DNA of 64,000 nt, taken from Plenodomus lindquistii (Eukaryota; Ascomycota; Dothideomycetes; Pleosporales; Leptosphaeriaceae). This document shows positions 11,401 to 24,200 of the stretch, one piece after another; the stretch's first letter is position 1, and each line of letters begins with the position of its first letter. The translations under genes were made by a program, and so were the position numbers. The notes beneath the pieces are model-generated. The model was not told the DNA's origin. It was given only the letters and a program-made list of their open reading frames with translations, and did not search any database. The DNA is taken from assembly GCA_025504975.1 (NCBI GenBank), contig JANUWI010000005.1, positions 1,054,001-1,118,000 on the forward strand, read 5' to 3'.

Positions 11401-12360
11401 TTGAGAGATCACGCTTGATCTTGGCTTCGGCCTGGCGCTCGGCCTCGTGTTTCTTGTGGTACTTTTCGACGCTGCGCTTGTGCTCCTTCAGCTCTTCTTG
11501 GTGGCTGGCAATCTTATTATGCGCCTTGTCCATGGTCTGCTGGTAGAGGAAAAGCTTCCAAAGAGTCTTGGTGACGATGGCTTGGTCACGCTCGGCTAAC
11601 TTTTGCTCGTGCTCATCGGCCTCTGCCTTTTGCTCTTGGTAGGTCTTGAGCTCGCCGTTGATTCCACGGCGCTCGTGGAGGTGCTTGGCATTGTCTTCTG
11701 TCGCGTCCATGGACTCGGTCTTCAACCTTTCGTAGTCGGCGGCGTACTCGAGGCTGCCAGAGATGCGCTCGATTTGCTCGGTGAGCTTCTTGGGCGCCAT
11801 GGTGGCGATCTTCTCGACGTCACCCTGGAAGACGAGGAAGTTGCGGGCTTTGACTAGGATGCTGTGCTCCTCCAGGGCCTCGTTGTACTGCTTCTGGGTG
11901 ACCTGGCGGCCGTTGATGCGGTATTCGCTGGCGCCGGCACGCGTAATGTCGCGCTGCCACTCGTGTGTCTGCTCAGCGTCGTCCTCGAAGACAGCCTTGA
12001 CCCATGCTGTTTCGGGATCGTTGCGCTGTGTGCTGGGCTGCGACTCGCCATTGGCATGGCCGTTTGTTGCCGTCTCGATGACTCTGCCGCGGTAGACCAT
12101 GTCCTTGAGCTTGTCGGATCGCAGGGTGGCCGACTTGACTCCCAGGACGAAGGAGATGGCGTCCATGCTGTTTGACTTGCCGGCGCCATTGGGGCCGATG
12201 ATGGAGGTGAAGTACGAGTCGCCGAAGAGAAGCGTGTGTCGCCCGCTGTACGACTTGAAGTCTTGGGCATGTGTCAGTAGGAAGATGTGATGATGGACAT
12301 GGAGATGGAGATGGAGGGTCAAGACATACTGCACAGCTCTAGCCTCACGAGTTTACCCAT
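8402..12360 (-). CDS. SMC1: Structural maintenance of chromosomes protein 1 (cohesin subunit)
   Basis: Exons 12330-12360, 8501-12261 and 8402-8443 encode 1277 residues. The first intron (68 bp) joins MGKLVRLELC to NFKSYSGRH, restoring the canonical SMC N-terminus; the last (57 bp) joins KYFSLD to LRKYAPSAP. Walker A is GPNGAGKS (about residues 33-40). Long coiled coils flank a central hinge containing GRVLGAQMETVIVDTEATA and KAVTLDGRVIGKGG. The C-terminal head has the ABC signature LSGGEKTIAALALLFA and Walker B FVLDEVDAALDN. FNPLDSIQIK and the KYFSLDLRKYA tail distinguish SMC1 from SMC2-4. With SMC3, the kleisin and Scc3 it forms the cohesin ring that holds sister chromatids together and shapes loops. 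Length is normal. It shares a divergent 618-bp upstream region with the gene at 12979. Confidence 0.97.
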
Positions 12361-12978
12361 GTTGAAGGGTGGATTGGGCGAGGCCGACTCGGGGCATGCG
12401 CTGCGATTGGGTGGTGTTGTTGACGGTGGGCGGTCGCGGGCTGGAGGCGCGCAACCATGAATTCACGCGGGGAGCAGATGGGCAAGTCGCGTCTCGCGTC
12501 GCGTGAGCGGTGAAAGGCCCGCCGTAGCTAGCGGACTGGGGGCGCATCACCGGCGGTCCACAGTGACGAAACCAGGGCAGGGCAGGGCAGGGCAGGGCTG
12601 GCCACATTTCTTCCAACTCGTCTTGCATGGTGACATCTACTCTTTTGATATAGCAGACGATACAACACTCCGTACTGCCATCTTACCCTGCATAGCACAG
12701 CACCCTGCGCCGGGTCGACTGTGTCACGGTGAGCTTGCCAATCACCAGCGGCCATTCACCCACGACTCTCCACCGTCCGCCGACAACCCTCGCAGACTGC
12801 TGGGCCTGCACCAAACACACCCCCGCACGCATCATCCGCCGTGCCATGAGAACGGGCACGAGGTCTGACTAGAGCACGTCTGCTGCTCTCATCGGGAAAC
12901 CACCACCGTACGCGCCTTCCCTGGTACATTGCACCATTCCACCTCGCTGCTTGTCACGCAACATGGACAGCCGCCCAA
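12361..12978. promoter_or_regulatory. Divergent intergenic region between SMC1 and GPC1-like gene
   Basis: These 618 bp separate two start codons on opposite strands and so hold both promoters. A short GGGCA tandem run lies at about 12572-12596. An extra out-of-frame ATG at 12963 precedes the annotated downstream start. No TATA box is obvious. Confidence 0.5.
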
Positions 12979-14666
12979 ATGTCTTGCACACAACCACTAA
13001 CAGACGCCATGGCTGCAGGCTCGCCCCCACGTCCCGTCAAACGGCCCCTCCACCGCCGCACCCCTTCTAGCCTCCAGGTCGTCCAAGAAGAGCTGCCCGC
13101 CATGGCTGCACAGGACACAGGCGACATGCCCAAGTCGCGCTCAGAGCCTTCGCTGGGCGTCTCTGGCCTCTCTGCCCGCCCGCTGCCAGGCGACTCTACC
13201 CACGCTGGCTCGGCACTGCTCGACGAGCCCACAACCTCCTCCGCCTACCCACCGCTGTCCACACCCGGCCTCTCCCGCTCCGCCTCCTTCTCCAACAGCT
13301 CCTACCACGATGAGTCCGACTCCGAGGATGCCTCCTTCTTCCCGCCCGTCGAGAAGCTGACCATGTTTGACTTTGTCGAGAATCTGGCCCTGTCACAGCG
13401 CATCGAGAAGATCCAGAGCTCCATAGCCTCCCAGACGGAGAAGATCAAGAGCCAGGCCAGGAACCGTGGCATCACGCGCGACCGCGTCGTCGAGGAATGG
13501 CGGCGACGTGTGCCGACCGAAGGCGAACAGCTCGAAAAGTACAAGAAGCGCATGCGGCGCTCCGTCGACCGTCTCAACCAGCGCTGGAACGAGTCGCTTA
13601 CAGTGACGGTCCGCGAGAAGGTTTCCTTCATTGCTGCCACCCTGAACATATTCGTCTCGGGATACCTTGTCGGATCGCACCCAGAACTCTTTCCGCACTG
13701 GTACACTGCGCAGCTCCTCTACTTCATGCCTCTGCGCTTCATCACCTACCACAAGAAGGGCTACCACTACTTCCTGGCCGATTTGTGTTACTTTGTCAAT
13801 ATTCTGGTGGTACTGAGCGTCTGGATCTTGCCACAGTCTAAGCGCCTATTCATTGCAACATACTGCCTTGCCATGGGAAACAACGCAATCGCCATCATCA
13901 TGTGGCGGAATTCGCTCGTCTTCCACTCCATGGACAAAGTCGTTAGGTACGCACACCCTCTACTCTCTGACCGACTTATACTGACATTTGCAGTCTCTTC
14001 ATCCACATCATGCCCTGCGTAACACTACATTGTCTCACACATCTACTCTCGCCGGAATATCAAAAGGAAAAATATCCGGCCATTTACAACATCCGACACT
14101 CTGATCCCTCATCGCCTCACCACTACGGCCTTGCCCAGATGATGCTATGGGCCACGCTACCCTACGCTCTCTGGCAGCTGAGCTATCACTTTCTCATCAC
14201 CATCCGTCGCCGCGAGAAAATCGCAGCTGGACGACCCACCAGCTTCACCTGGCTGCGCAAGTCCTACGCAAAAACTTGGCTAGGCAAGATCGTCCTCTCC
14301 TTGCCGGACTTCCTGCAAGAACCTGCATTCATGTTCATCCAGTACTCCTATGCAGTCATCACGATGCTTCCCTGTCCAGTGTGGTTCTGGTACCGCTGGG
14401 CTTCAGGTCTCTTCCTCGGCATAGTCTTCGTTTGGAGCGTGTACAACGGTGCAACATACTACATTGATGTATTTGGAAATCGGTTTCAAAAAGAGTTGGA
14501 GACTCTCAAGAAGGACATGGCAAAGTGGCAAGCCTCACCTGAGGGGGGGTTCACGCCATTCACCCCCAACGAGGCTGGTGCAGATAAGCAGTTGGGTCAT
14601 ATTCCGCCTCTTGAGGGTAGTTCGAGTGTGAAACCTGCTGATGGAGAAGCTAGAGAGCGGAAGTAA
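12979..14666 (+). CDS. GPC1: DUF2838 membrane protein, glycerophosphocholine acyltransferase-like
   Basis: Exons 12979-13946 and 13994-14666 (intron 47 bp) give 546 residues; the in-frame ATG at 13009 is an equally plausible start. A Ser/Pro-rich cytosolic N-terminus of about 130 residues is followed by a charged helical stretch (IEKIQSSIASQTEKIKSQ). Multiple membrane helices follow, with conserved-looking motifs PLRFITYHKKGYHYFLADLC, WRNSLVFHSMDKVVSLFIH, MPCVTLHCLTH and LPDFLQEPAFMFIQY. This pattern matches the family of yeast Gpc1 (YGR149W), an ER-associated enzyme that acylates glycerophosphocholine and helps remake phosphatidylcholine. Function is by family; no catalytic residue is pinned here. 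It is transcribed divergently from SMC1. Confidence 0.85.
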
Positions 14667-15787
14667 TATTATCGTTGTGCTATTGGACGAAAGATCAAGG
14701 TTGCCAGCTATCTCATGACAAAGCGAGAATTTGGATTTCCGTTTTTTTTTTTTTTTTGGGGGTTTTCAGCGTTTGCATTTGCACTTGCATCCATGTACTT
14801 CCAAGTCTTAGACTGAGCTGCGCGGCTTACAGATACCCCATTTTCCTTCGCTTAGTTGAATTACTTAGTACTATATTCTTACTTCACACGTCTGATCATT
14901 CATCTGCAATTCGTGCAAGACATCAACACTAGATCTTTTCATCCCCCCATCTCGATTGCCATCATCATCATCATCATTCATGCACTCCCTCCTCCCCTCC
15001 TCCTCCTTACTACCCCCAACTTCATCAACCCCTATCCCATCCCATCCCATCCCATCCCAGCCCCCTCTCCCCATCCCCAACACGGCAACCCACTCCCAAA
15101 TCCTGTCCTGCTGTCCCACTGCGCTGCGCGGCTCATACGGGCGGTGGAAGTCTGTAAACGGGACGAGGCGAAAAGCGCGTTTTGCCAAAGTAGAATAAGT
15201 AAAGTAGGGAACTGATAGATTACGCTGTGAAAGGGGGTGTGCGTAGTGTGTGTGCTGGAGGAGCGAAGGGTTGTCTTGAATGTGATAGGCATGGGGATGG
15301 GGATGGGGATGGGGATGGGCTTGGTGATGATGATGATGATGATGAAGGGGAGTACAACGTCCTTCCACCCAACGAACGATATATCAGAGCGAAGAGGGAA
15401 AAGGGGGGGGATTACAATACAGTCGTGATGCTACAGACACGGCCAGAATACGCTGAGGTTGGGGGGTTTGATTATCTTCTATTCTAGTATCGTGGTTATC
15501 GTCGTGGCGGTGGTAGTGCCGGCATCTCAATTTCTTTCATCTCTCTCTCTCTCTCTCTCTCTTTCGGGCGGTGCGGAGAGGCACGGGGGGGGGGAGGGGA
15601 GTCTGGTGCGTGCGGAGGGAGAAATTTACGAACTGGCTGTTGGGTGGATTAGGATGGGAGATGGAGACAAAGTCATTAGCTATTATTTCAAGTACATATT
15701 CACATCACCACCCATCGACCACTAACTGCCACACGACCCATTGTATCAACCCTTTACTACATCACCATCACACCCATCCATCCAACC
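14667..15787. repeat. Intergenic region rich in simple repeats
   Basis: About 1.1 kb between convergent genes. It contains a T run near 14741-14758, CAT triplets near 14960, (CCCAT)n near 15035-15060, (GGGGAT)n at about 15292-15318, GAT triplets near 15330 and (CT)n near 15538-15562. Open frames across it follow these repeats and look non-coding. Confidence 0.6.
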
Positions 15788-17843
15788 CTACACCTCCCTC
15801 CTCCCAGCATCAGCAGGATACTTATACCTCTTCCCCTCACCCTGCACCCCATTCTCATCCCTCCAATGCTTGCGATCCACCTCGCTAACCCCAGGCCCAC
15901 GATACACACTCCCATACCAGCCACTCGCCCAGTCCTTCCCCGGCCCCTCCTTCGTCTCCTTCGTCGCCTTCCGACGATACCACTTCCCATACGCGAGCAG
16001 ATAATACAATCTGAAGCTCAACAAGGCAAAGCGATCCCTCTCCAAATCCGGCGGATACTCTGCTCCCAAATCCACGGCCGCCGCAATCCCACTCATAACA
16101 GCAACTTCATGCGCATTAATCAGCGTCCACGCGGCTGCAAACCTCGTGCGTTTTTTGCCCTGTAGGAACATCATCCACGGCACTACGAAAGCGTAGTGTG
16201 TCCACGAATGGCAGAGCTGGTGCCACCAGTCTTTTCTGATAATCTTGTCTGGGTTGATCTCGTCGATGCTCCACAAATGGCCATCGCGCGCTTTGTTCAG
16301 GTAGATTGTCTGAAACACGTGCTTGTCGAAGTCGACGTCGGGCGGGAACTGGCTCTGGTAGTTTGTGCAGTCGAAGCACATTTCGAGCTTGGATAGGTCC
16401 TGCGGGTACATTTTGATGTAGTACATTGGCTTGAAGTTTTCAGAGGCGTATTTGTTGCGCGCGGATTGGTCGGTGGACGAGAGCGTGCTGACGGCTTTGG
16501 ATGGGTCGTAGAAGTTCTCGTAGTGCTTGCGCATGTAGTCTGCGTCCCAATGGGTTACTGTGATGTCGTCGGAGAATTTGCAGGAGCCGAGGACTTTGCG
16601 CTCGCGCAGGGAGGAGGTCGGTTTGAGGATGCGGGTTGCGGTGTCGGCGCTGGGGTTGGTGGTTAGTCTGTAAGGCTTTTGTTGGAGAAGGGGGTGGGTG
16701 GGACTTACAGTACGCAAAGCACAAGTTCGTCGAAATGTTCTTCTTTCTCCACGGCGTTCTTATCGGCGTTGCTCTCGTTGTCGTAGGGTACCCATGCCGA
16801 ATTCGGGTTGTGTGCATCTTTTGTTGGCGTCCGCTTGATGAGCTTGACAACAACACCATTCTTGTCTCTGCTCACAACCTGCGTAATCTCCGTACTCAGC
16901 CGCACGTTAACCCCCCTCTTCACGAGGTTCTGCCTCCACGTCTCGTAAAATTCGCCGAAGCGTGGAAACACCACCATCGGCGGCATATTGCCCACAATAG
17001 TCTTCTTATCCGGGGGATACCACATGCCGTACGTGGGACTCGTGCAGAGTCTCTCTAGAACAATACTCGGTACGTTGGGCGTTTCGTTTCCGGTTCCCAG
17101 GAACAGGGCGATCATGGGCATGGCAACCGTGTTTGTAAATTCCTCGCTGAACATAAAGAGCTTGAAGAGAATCTTGATGGGCACGAGAGCGAAGAAGAGT
17201 TCGAACCAGCGCACGACTTTAAGCATAAAGTTGAATTTGCGGATCTCTTCTTGGTGCCGGGCGAGGATGTCGGTGGGGAAGACATTTGTCCAGAAAATGT
17301 CGTCTTTGCCAAAGGATACCTGTTGTGGTGGTTAGTTCTGCTCAGGTTCCCACGGGGGCTACCAGACGTCATGTAACGGCGCAGGTTGGAACGACATACC
17401 TGCAAATCCACAGGATCAGCATGGTGACCCTGTCTCGCAAACATAGTCAATGTGTGATGGAAGATATAACTTCCACCCTGCACGCCCTGGTTCAACCATT
17501 CCGCGCCATGGCGCTCCTTGTCAAGATCAATGGAGAAGGCTTGACCACCGCAGTAATCCACGGCGTCGACGAGGGTGACGTCGAATTTATCGGGGTGTTC
17601 GGAAAGGTGGTGAGCGCATGACATTCCTGTCCATCCACTGTCAGCTCTGCTTCCTTGACCACCGAAGCGACCCAAATAACTCGAGACAAGACGAGACGAG
17701 ACAAAACCAAACATACCAGCAGCACCCGCCCCAACCACCAAAACCCTCTTCTTCCCGTCCTTGTTACCACCAGCCATTCTTGCAGAAGAGCCCGTGTTGT
17801 TTGTAGTAGGCAGAATCGGCTCCGTATCGTGTGAGTGCGGCAT
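15788..17843 (-). CDS. FAD/NAD(P)-binding oxidoreductase (amine-oxidase-like)
   Basis: Four exons (17717-17843, 17400-17626, 16709-17319, 15788-16649), introns 90, 80 and 59 bp, total 608 residues. Start is the ATG at 17843; upstream in-frame codons lack an ATG. The first intron splits the dinucleotide-binding motif. Splicing gives VLVVGAGAAGMSCAHHL (G38-x-G40-x-x-G43), the Rossmann motif of FAD enzymes, then a second-strand acid in VTLVDAVDYCGG and the FAD-contact-like stretch GAEWLNQGVQGGSY. The C-terminal half is rich in Trp and Tyr. This layout fits flavin-containing amine-oxidase or desaturase-like proteins with a substrate domain. The substrate is unknown. It ends convergently with the GPC1-like gene. 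Confidence 0.8.
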
Positions 17844-18301
17844 CGAAGCAAGAGAGACAACCTGGCCCGCCAAGTTGAGACGCGTGCGCTTTAACCCAGC
17901 GACTCGACTCCCCGCGGACTGCAGTTTATTTGTTTGCAGAATGTAAGACTACATTATGCGGTCATGGGTTGCTTGTATGGGCTTAGCTGCCGGCGGGATG
18001 CCTTGATCGATCGTGCAGCGCGATCTCGCTAATCGTGGTATCGCAGGCTGGATTGGTGTGTTGTGACGTCATTGGCTGAGGGGTGCCACCATGCCATTGG
18101 CATGACCGTGAGATGCTGAATTTGTCTTGGATGGAGGCTGTGTGCTTGGTACAAAAGTTGAACAAGACTTTTCGAGTTTGTCGACGGCGAAGAGTGTGTT
18201 GTGATATGTACATATCGTGTAGCAGTATGTTGAGGGTCATGAACGTCAACCATGTCATTTCCACGACGGTCCACATGACACCGCGCACCAGCGCGTCAAC
18301 A
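17844..18301. other. Intergenic spacer
   Basis: This 458-bp spacer lies between the 3' end of the first Zn2Cys6 factor and the start of the FAD enzyme. I see no gene; it should contain the FAD-enzyme promoter. Confidence 0.4.
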
Positions 18302-21004
18302 CTAAATCGCATGCATCCCTCGCAGCGTTCTCGCCGTCCAATCATCCACCTGTCCAGCCACAGAATGCGTCGCAGGGTACATGTATGGCTGCGCACTCCT
18401 TGGATTCGCGTCGCCCGTTGCAGATCTGGTCGCATGATACAAGTTCAAGAAGTCTGACCCAAGATCCATCGTCGCATTCGCAAACCAATCGTCGTGTACA
18501 TCTGATATCTCTCCAAGAATATCCGCTGCACCATCGCCTCCTGTGGCTCCCATGGCTGAGGGTTGCGAACCTGCTGAAGAGTGACTTTGGTGTGATGTGT
18601 CGTATTCCTCATTGGTAACGCCGGTAATGCTAGCAAGTTGGGCTGCGACTTGACTCAGGACTCTGTGCGTTGGGGTTTGTCTCTTCATGCTGTTGACGAA
18701 TGCGAGGACGGCGCGGACCGTCACCTTGCGCTCTACGTCTGTTGGTGAGTCCAGTTGATGTTGCGGCCGGCCAAGGAAATCTGCGCAAACGATCAAGACC
18801 GAGTGCGAAACGAAGAAGAGGTCAAGCCATGAGTAGCCGACCAGACCGAGGTGTGCACCGGCCATTAGGCAGTTGAGACTTTGGTGTGCGGCGTCGACGC
18901 AATTCCCGCTCAGAAGCAGGGTGCGTGGCCAGTCCTCGCTTGGTGGAGGTAACTTGGATTCGAGGCAGCAGATATTCCGCTCGACTTTCTGGATGAGGAA
19001 GTCGCGGGAGACAATGCAACGTGTGTAATAGTAGTAAAAGTGTAGCAATAGCACTCGAGCTCGCTCATCAGGTGGCAATGGCGAAAACTCAAGTGTCAAC
19101 GATGCAGGCATCGTAGCGAAGAAAGCATCGCATTCGCGAAGTAATGACTCGGCCACACCAAGCGATGGTGAACGTTCCTCGGCGGACGCTCTGTCAAAGT
19201 ATGCCCGTTGACGGATACTGTAGGACATTTTTATCAGTGCGTATTTGGTCGCCATGAAATCCGCAGACATGGCGCTCTGGTCCAACATGAGCGCATCTGG
19301 GACCTGCATCAGTGTCTCACCATCGTCGATGATGGATGGATGACCAAAGATACTGCACAATATCTTCTCGAAGGTGCAAATGGACCAGAAGACTTGTCGT
19401 CGAGTGTTTCGCTCAACTGGGTCAAAGTCTAGATTCGAGCCGTCTTGATGCATACCCATTATGATTGCCTGCGTGTTTGATCAGCACCTGTGGCTGATGC
19501 GATGAAAGACCACAAGTCAACTTACCATCCTTGCAGCAAGCCCAACAAGCAGGCAACTACTACTCTTCTGCCCCACGGTATGATGGTGCATACTCAGCAG
19601 CACGAGCGCCTGAACATTGACCAAAGACGTACTCAAGAGCAATGGTCGAAAATAGCTCTTAGAAAAGCCCAAATACTTTAGCCTCAGCTTGTGCGCCTGC
19701 TCTGGATCATGCTCGTGTAATTGCTGACACCCAAAAGAGAACACCAGTGCTAGAACCACCAGCCATCCAATGTCTGCGCAATCCTTCAGTCGCTCAGTCT
19801 TGCGTGAGTAGGTGGCTTCTAGGCGGAAGTGAAACATGCTTCTGTGGAACAAAGGAAGGTAGACATGGATGTGATCGAAGTAGGCTGCGACGAGTGCGTC
19901 TGCGAGGGAGCGCGAGGGCAACAAGTCGCCAATGATATCAGGATTCGGGCTACCGTCTCGATGTTCCCATTGATCACTCGTCTCTTCCATTTGGGCACGT
20001 GTGCGCTTACGGCCCACGCGCTCCTGCTTGGGTACACCTCTAGCGATATAAGGATACTCTTCATCGGATGGACAGGTACTCGCGCCATGAGTGGACCGCC
20101 CTGATCTACTTCCTGGATCCGAATGGGATGATGTAGATGCTATAAATTGAGGTGGGAAGCCCCTTGAAATGGCCTTGAAGCGGGCAACCAGCGTCTGAAT
20201 GGTCGAAGCTAAGCGGAAGCTGCTGGAAGGTCCAAAGTAGTGGGAAGTGCCGTGTCGCGCTGATATCAACTCTTCAGTGTCGCGCGTTGGTCGCTGCAAA
20301 GTAGAACATGGAATAACACGAGTGTTCCTCGATGACGATGCAGCTTGTGTAGGTTCGACATAATGGGCAGATTCCCTTGAGGGGTTCAAAGTCTGATATG
20401 ATTGATGAGATCCCGTTGATCTGTGATCTGATTGTTGCTGCTGCTGCTCATGTTGTAAAGTCGCCTGTTGCTGCTGGCTTCCACTGTTGCTGAATATCTC
20501 CGCCGGTGTATAGTCATCCGGTGCTGGCATCTTGATGCTCCTCGCCGCCGCAATGTTGAATAAAACATTGACATCTTGCGTATTTTCTTGTGGAAAAAGG
20601 CCCTTGACCAATGACTCGAGTGCTCTATACCGTAGGCTCAGCGTCTCCACGCTTCCGTACACCCTCTGTTTTCGAGGAAGCTTCGATTCGCATTGCGTCC
20701 CACTGGCCTTGCAGTCGGCACACGGTTCATCTGGACCATCACGAATACATCTTGCGCGCCGAAGTTTACATCGATCACAGCTCACGAGTGCGCGCTTTCG
20801 CGGTGCTGCTGCTGCTGTGGCGGGGTCTGGCTTGCCGCGGCGTTCTGTCGTCATGGCTGTTGGGCGTGCAGAGTGGACCACCGGATGGTTCGCTCCGGCG
20901 AGGTTGAGTGCCGCCGTCATGTTTCCTGGCGACATTTCTGCCCTGGGCGAAGGTTGGCTAGGAGCGGCCCTTCCGCAATCGGTTCGGGCGTTTCGGCATA
21001 TCAT
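18302..21004 (-). CDS. Zn2Cys6 fungal transcription factor 1
   Basis: Two exons (19526-21004, 18302-19468; intron 57 bp) give 881 residues from the ATG at 21004. Other in-frame ATGs at 21067, 20935, 20920 and 20854 are possible starts. The binuclear zinc cluster is C76-x2-C79-x6-C86-x8-C95-x2-C98-x6-C105 (SCDRCKLRRARC...CADCKASGTQC), followed by a short linker and probable coiled dimerisation region. A Gln-rich run (QQQQATLQHEQQQQQ) and Ser-rich stretches precede the fungal-specific middle homology region (LADALVAAYFDHIHVYLPLFHRSMF, and RRQVFWSICTFEKILCSIFGHPSIID after the intron). It should be nuclear and bind paired CGG-type half-sites. The target pathway is unknown. It lies next to a second Zn2Cys6 gene on the same strand. 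Confidence 0.88.
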
Positions 21005-21243
21005 ATCGTCATGATGCAGCGGAGCTGGCTCCGTTGAGCAACACCGCCTCTGGATGAGCACATTCATTAATTTCAATGTGTACAAATGTATTATGTCCTA
21101 CTTCTACCGATTTGAGAAAACTTTGTACAACAACCTCCAGTTGTATCGCTCATAGCTGTCATGTCGCAGACTTACCGTGCCCAGTACATCCTGCTTTGAA
21201 GCACGCGTGGAAGTAACACATTACTAGTGCTACAGACCGGGCC

Positions 21244-24200
21244 CTAGTTGTGGCCAAAGTATGTGGGCGGCTGCTCTTCCTCTTCCTCAGGTACCTGCAT
21301 TGGGTCGTCCATACCGAACCCTGAGAGCGGGTTTTCCTCGTCGAAGCTGGGAAGGAAAAGCCCAGGAAATCCGGACGGCGGTACAAATCCTTCCATTACG
21401 TCGGGGTAATAGTTCATGAAATTGCCAAGCGAGGGTCCACCGTAATGCGAAGTGAACAAGGAGTCGCCCTCTCGGAAGTGGAACGGGTCGGTCTGTAGGG
21501 TGGACTGCTGTTGCTCCCAGGTCTGAACGTTGGCGCTTAAGCTCTGCTCGCTGCCTGCCAGTATAGGTGTTGAAGGTGTGCCGTGTACAGTCTCGGTGGC
21601 GTTGAGGTCTGCGTCTTCCTGCAGAAGATCAGATATATCCTGACAGGAGAGGTTAGCTGAGTGACATTGAACAGTTGATCATCTCACGCTTTGGAGAAAA
21701 TAATATAAACGACATGTGAGTTGTTTCTATTGATAAAGACTCACAATCTTGATTGTAGCCACCATCTTCTTGAGCAAATTGAAAGCGATTGGATACGCGC
21801 GACCGGCAACATCGTTCGTCACTCGCATTGTTCGTAGCCAGCGTATAAGTTTCTTGAGCGGCGGTATGATTTCATGGCGATCCTCGGGGAAATGCTTGCC
21901 CCTCAAAGATATCTCCAAGAGCAAAACAACTATACTTTGCATGATGTTATGTACCATGCTCCACCAAGGACTGAGTTTTGAACGACAAGGTTAGCACCCA
22001 TTCTGCTACATTTGGGAGTAATGATGCATACCCAGACTCGTACAAGCTAGCTAGATGGCGTCCTGGATCATTTGATAAAAGCTGCGCGATACCCTTTGCT
22101 GAAGCGACACAGGTGGCAGCGGCTCGCTCGTTGAAGTCATTGGAGCTTGCAGTCTGATTCAAGATCCGCCGATCCAAACGGCAGAGACATGGACGATTGA
22201 TGAGAATTTTGGTGTTGTGGTAGAGTATTTCGAGTGTGTTCTGTTCGCGAATGTATTGTCTTCCCATGATTACTCTACGGTCAAAGAATTTGAGGCCGTC
22301 TGGAAGGGAAATAGCCCTGTACGCAAGTGACACATTAGTATCTTTCAAGTGTTTGGACATATCAAAAAGAAGACTCACCAAACTTCTAGCTCTTCATTCA
22401 AGGAAGCGATGGTGTGTTGGATTGATTGCCAAGATTGGCCAACTGTGCTTGTGCCATACAAATGCAATGCTTCTTGGGTAATTTCGCACAACTGCACCAC
22501 ATTTGTTAGATATGTTCCAGAGTTGGCACTGTCAAAACCGGTTACTGAAGTATCTGTTCTCGCCGAAAATTCGGGGCTCTGGACCGCCGAGCCGGTTGTG
22601 GGCGCCTGTCGAGGCAAGAGTCCAGTCAACGTAGCGAGGCGGTGTCCAAATCGAGTTTCGATGATGCTCTCGTCAATGTCATCTGTAGAAATTGGTAACG
22701 GAAAAGGTACTGAGCAGCTTCGATCGACGCCTTGACTAGGCCGACCTATCATCGCGGAGAGAAATCGTTCGAAAGCAAAATGCGCCCACCAGATACGACC
22801 GAGCGTTTCTTTTTTCGCTAAGCCTGAGCCGCGATCTTCGTTACGGATGTGCAACCCAAGCGCGTAGGCAAATCGCATGGCAAGACCTATGAGTACCCAT
22901 GCACTGCTTTGTGTCAGTGAATATCCTGTGCAGCAACGATACCAATTACCGGTTCACGCGACCAATGATGAGGTAGTAGAAGGATAAGAGGCCTTGAGTT
23001 CATCAGCAGTGACCATAACTCTGCATCATGTTCAACAAACCTGTGATTTGCATTTGTGGCAGGTCGGGATGCGAAAACCACCAAGGGTCTTTCAGGCCCA
23101 ATGTGCATGCTCGTGAATAGTACATCAGACTGGTAGAGGAAGAGAGTTCGGTCAGTCTGGTACGGTCATAGTGCATTGAACATGAAACTCACTGGTCTCT
23201 ATCGTCCGCGCGCCATTCCGCAGCAATGAGGTGTGAGTATACTGCGCCTATGGCGAAGGCTAAGTTGATGGTAGCTAACCACTTCTGCGGTGGACTATAC
23301 GGTTTGCCTAGGGTCGATTAGCAAGCTAGAAAAGCCGAGTCTGGCCTGATTTATTCCTACCGCGTTGTAAAGCCGCATAATCTAGAGAGCGGAAGTATGT
23401 CAGTCAACAGTCCTAGTGTCGGGGAATAGGATCCGTGGCAGCAAGGGACACAATCCTTCCAAGACCATAGAGCGTATGGCGAACTTACATAGATAGAGCT
23501 CCTTCATAACGTCCTTCGCAAGAAATGGAAATGAGCTATGGCAGCCGTCCATGAACGCTTTCATAAGGTGCTCGGCAGTCTCAAAGGGAGGCATTCCTAA
23601 TGGATCCGCCATGAAGTCAGTCTCCAAGGGTTCTTCGTCCAAATAGTAGTTGGCTTTGCTGGTGTGCATCAAGGGCACCGGATTTACCCTCTGGCGATGT
23701 CGCAGCGCGGCCAGCCGCTCAGCAGCTGCCTCTCTGTCTTGACCTGGAGGTCCATAGGGCCCGTCATTCTTGTCGTTTCCACCTTCGGTGTGTAATTTTC
23801 GAAGCCACTGGATCTCAGAAGCTTTTCCAATGAACTATTCCAGCCGGGTCAATATCTTCCGACCTGTGAACGGAAAAGGCTACTCTTACTCCGGTGGCGC
23901 GTGTCTGTTCATCACGCATCAGATCCTCATCCACTAAATCCAGATCTCCAGAGCTTCCAACTTCTGCGCTGATGTTTGCCTCTCCTTGATCCTCGCTATT
24001 CTCGGCCTCGTAAGACTTATCTGGCGATCTTTGTAAAGACGACGCAGCATCGGCAACATCGGCTGTCACCTGTACGGTGTCAGTCTCAGGTTTCTTCTAA
24101 TCCGGGTCAATGGACTGACGTTGGACAAAAGATCGTCAATCCTGGCCTGTTCTTCACCGGAAGCTCGGGTACGCAGATCTCGAAGCAGAGCTATCATGTC

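Noticed and set aside
12572..12596. GGGCA tandem run as a regulatory array
   Set aside because: Only a few copies of a simple pentamer; nothing links it to regulation.
15227..15487. Acidic plus-strand frames through GAT and GGGGAT repeats
   Set aside because: The apparent protein is produced by simple repeats read in several phases.
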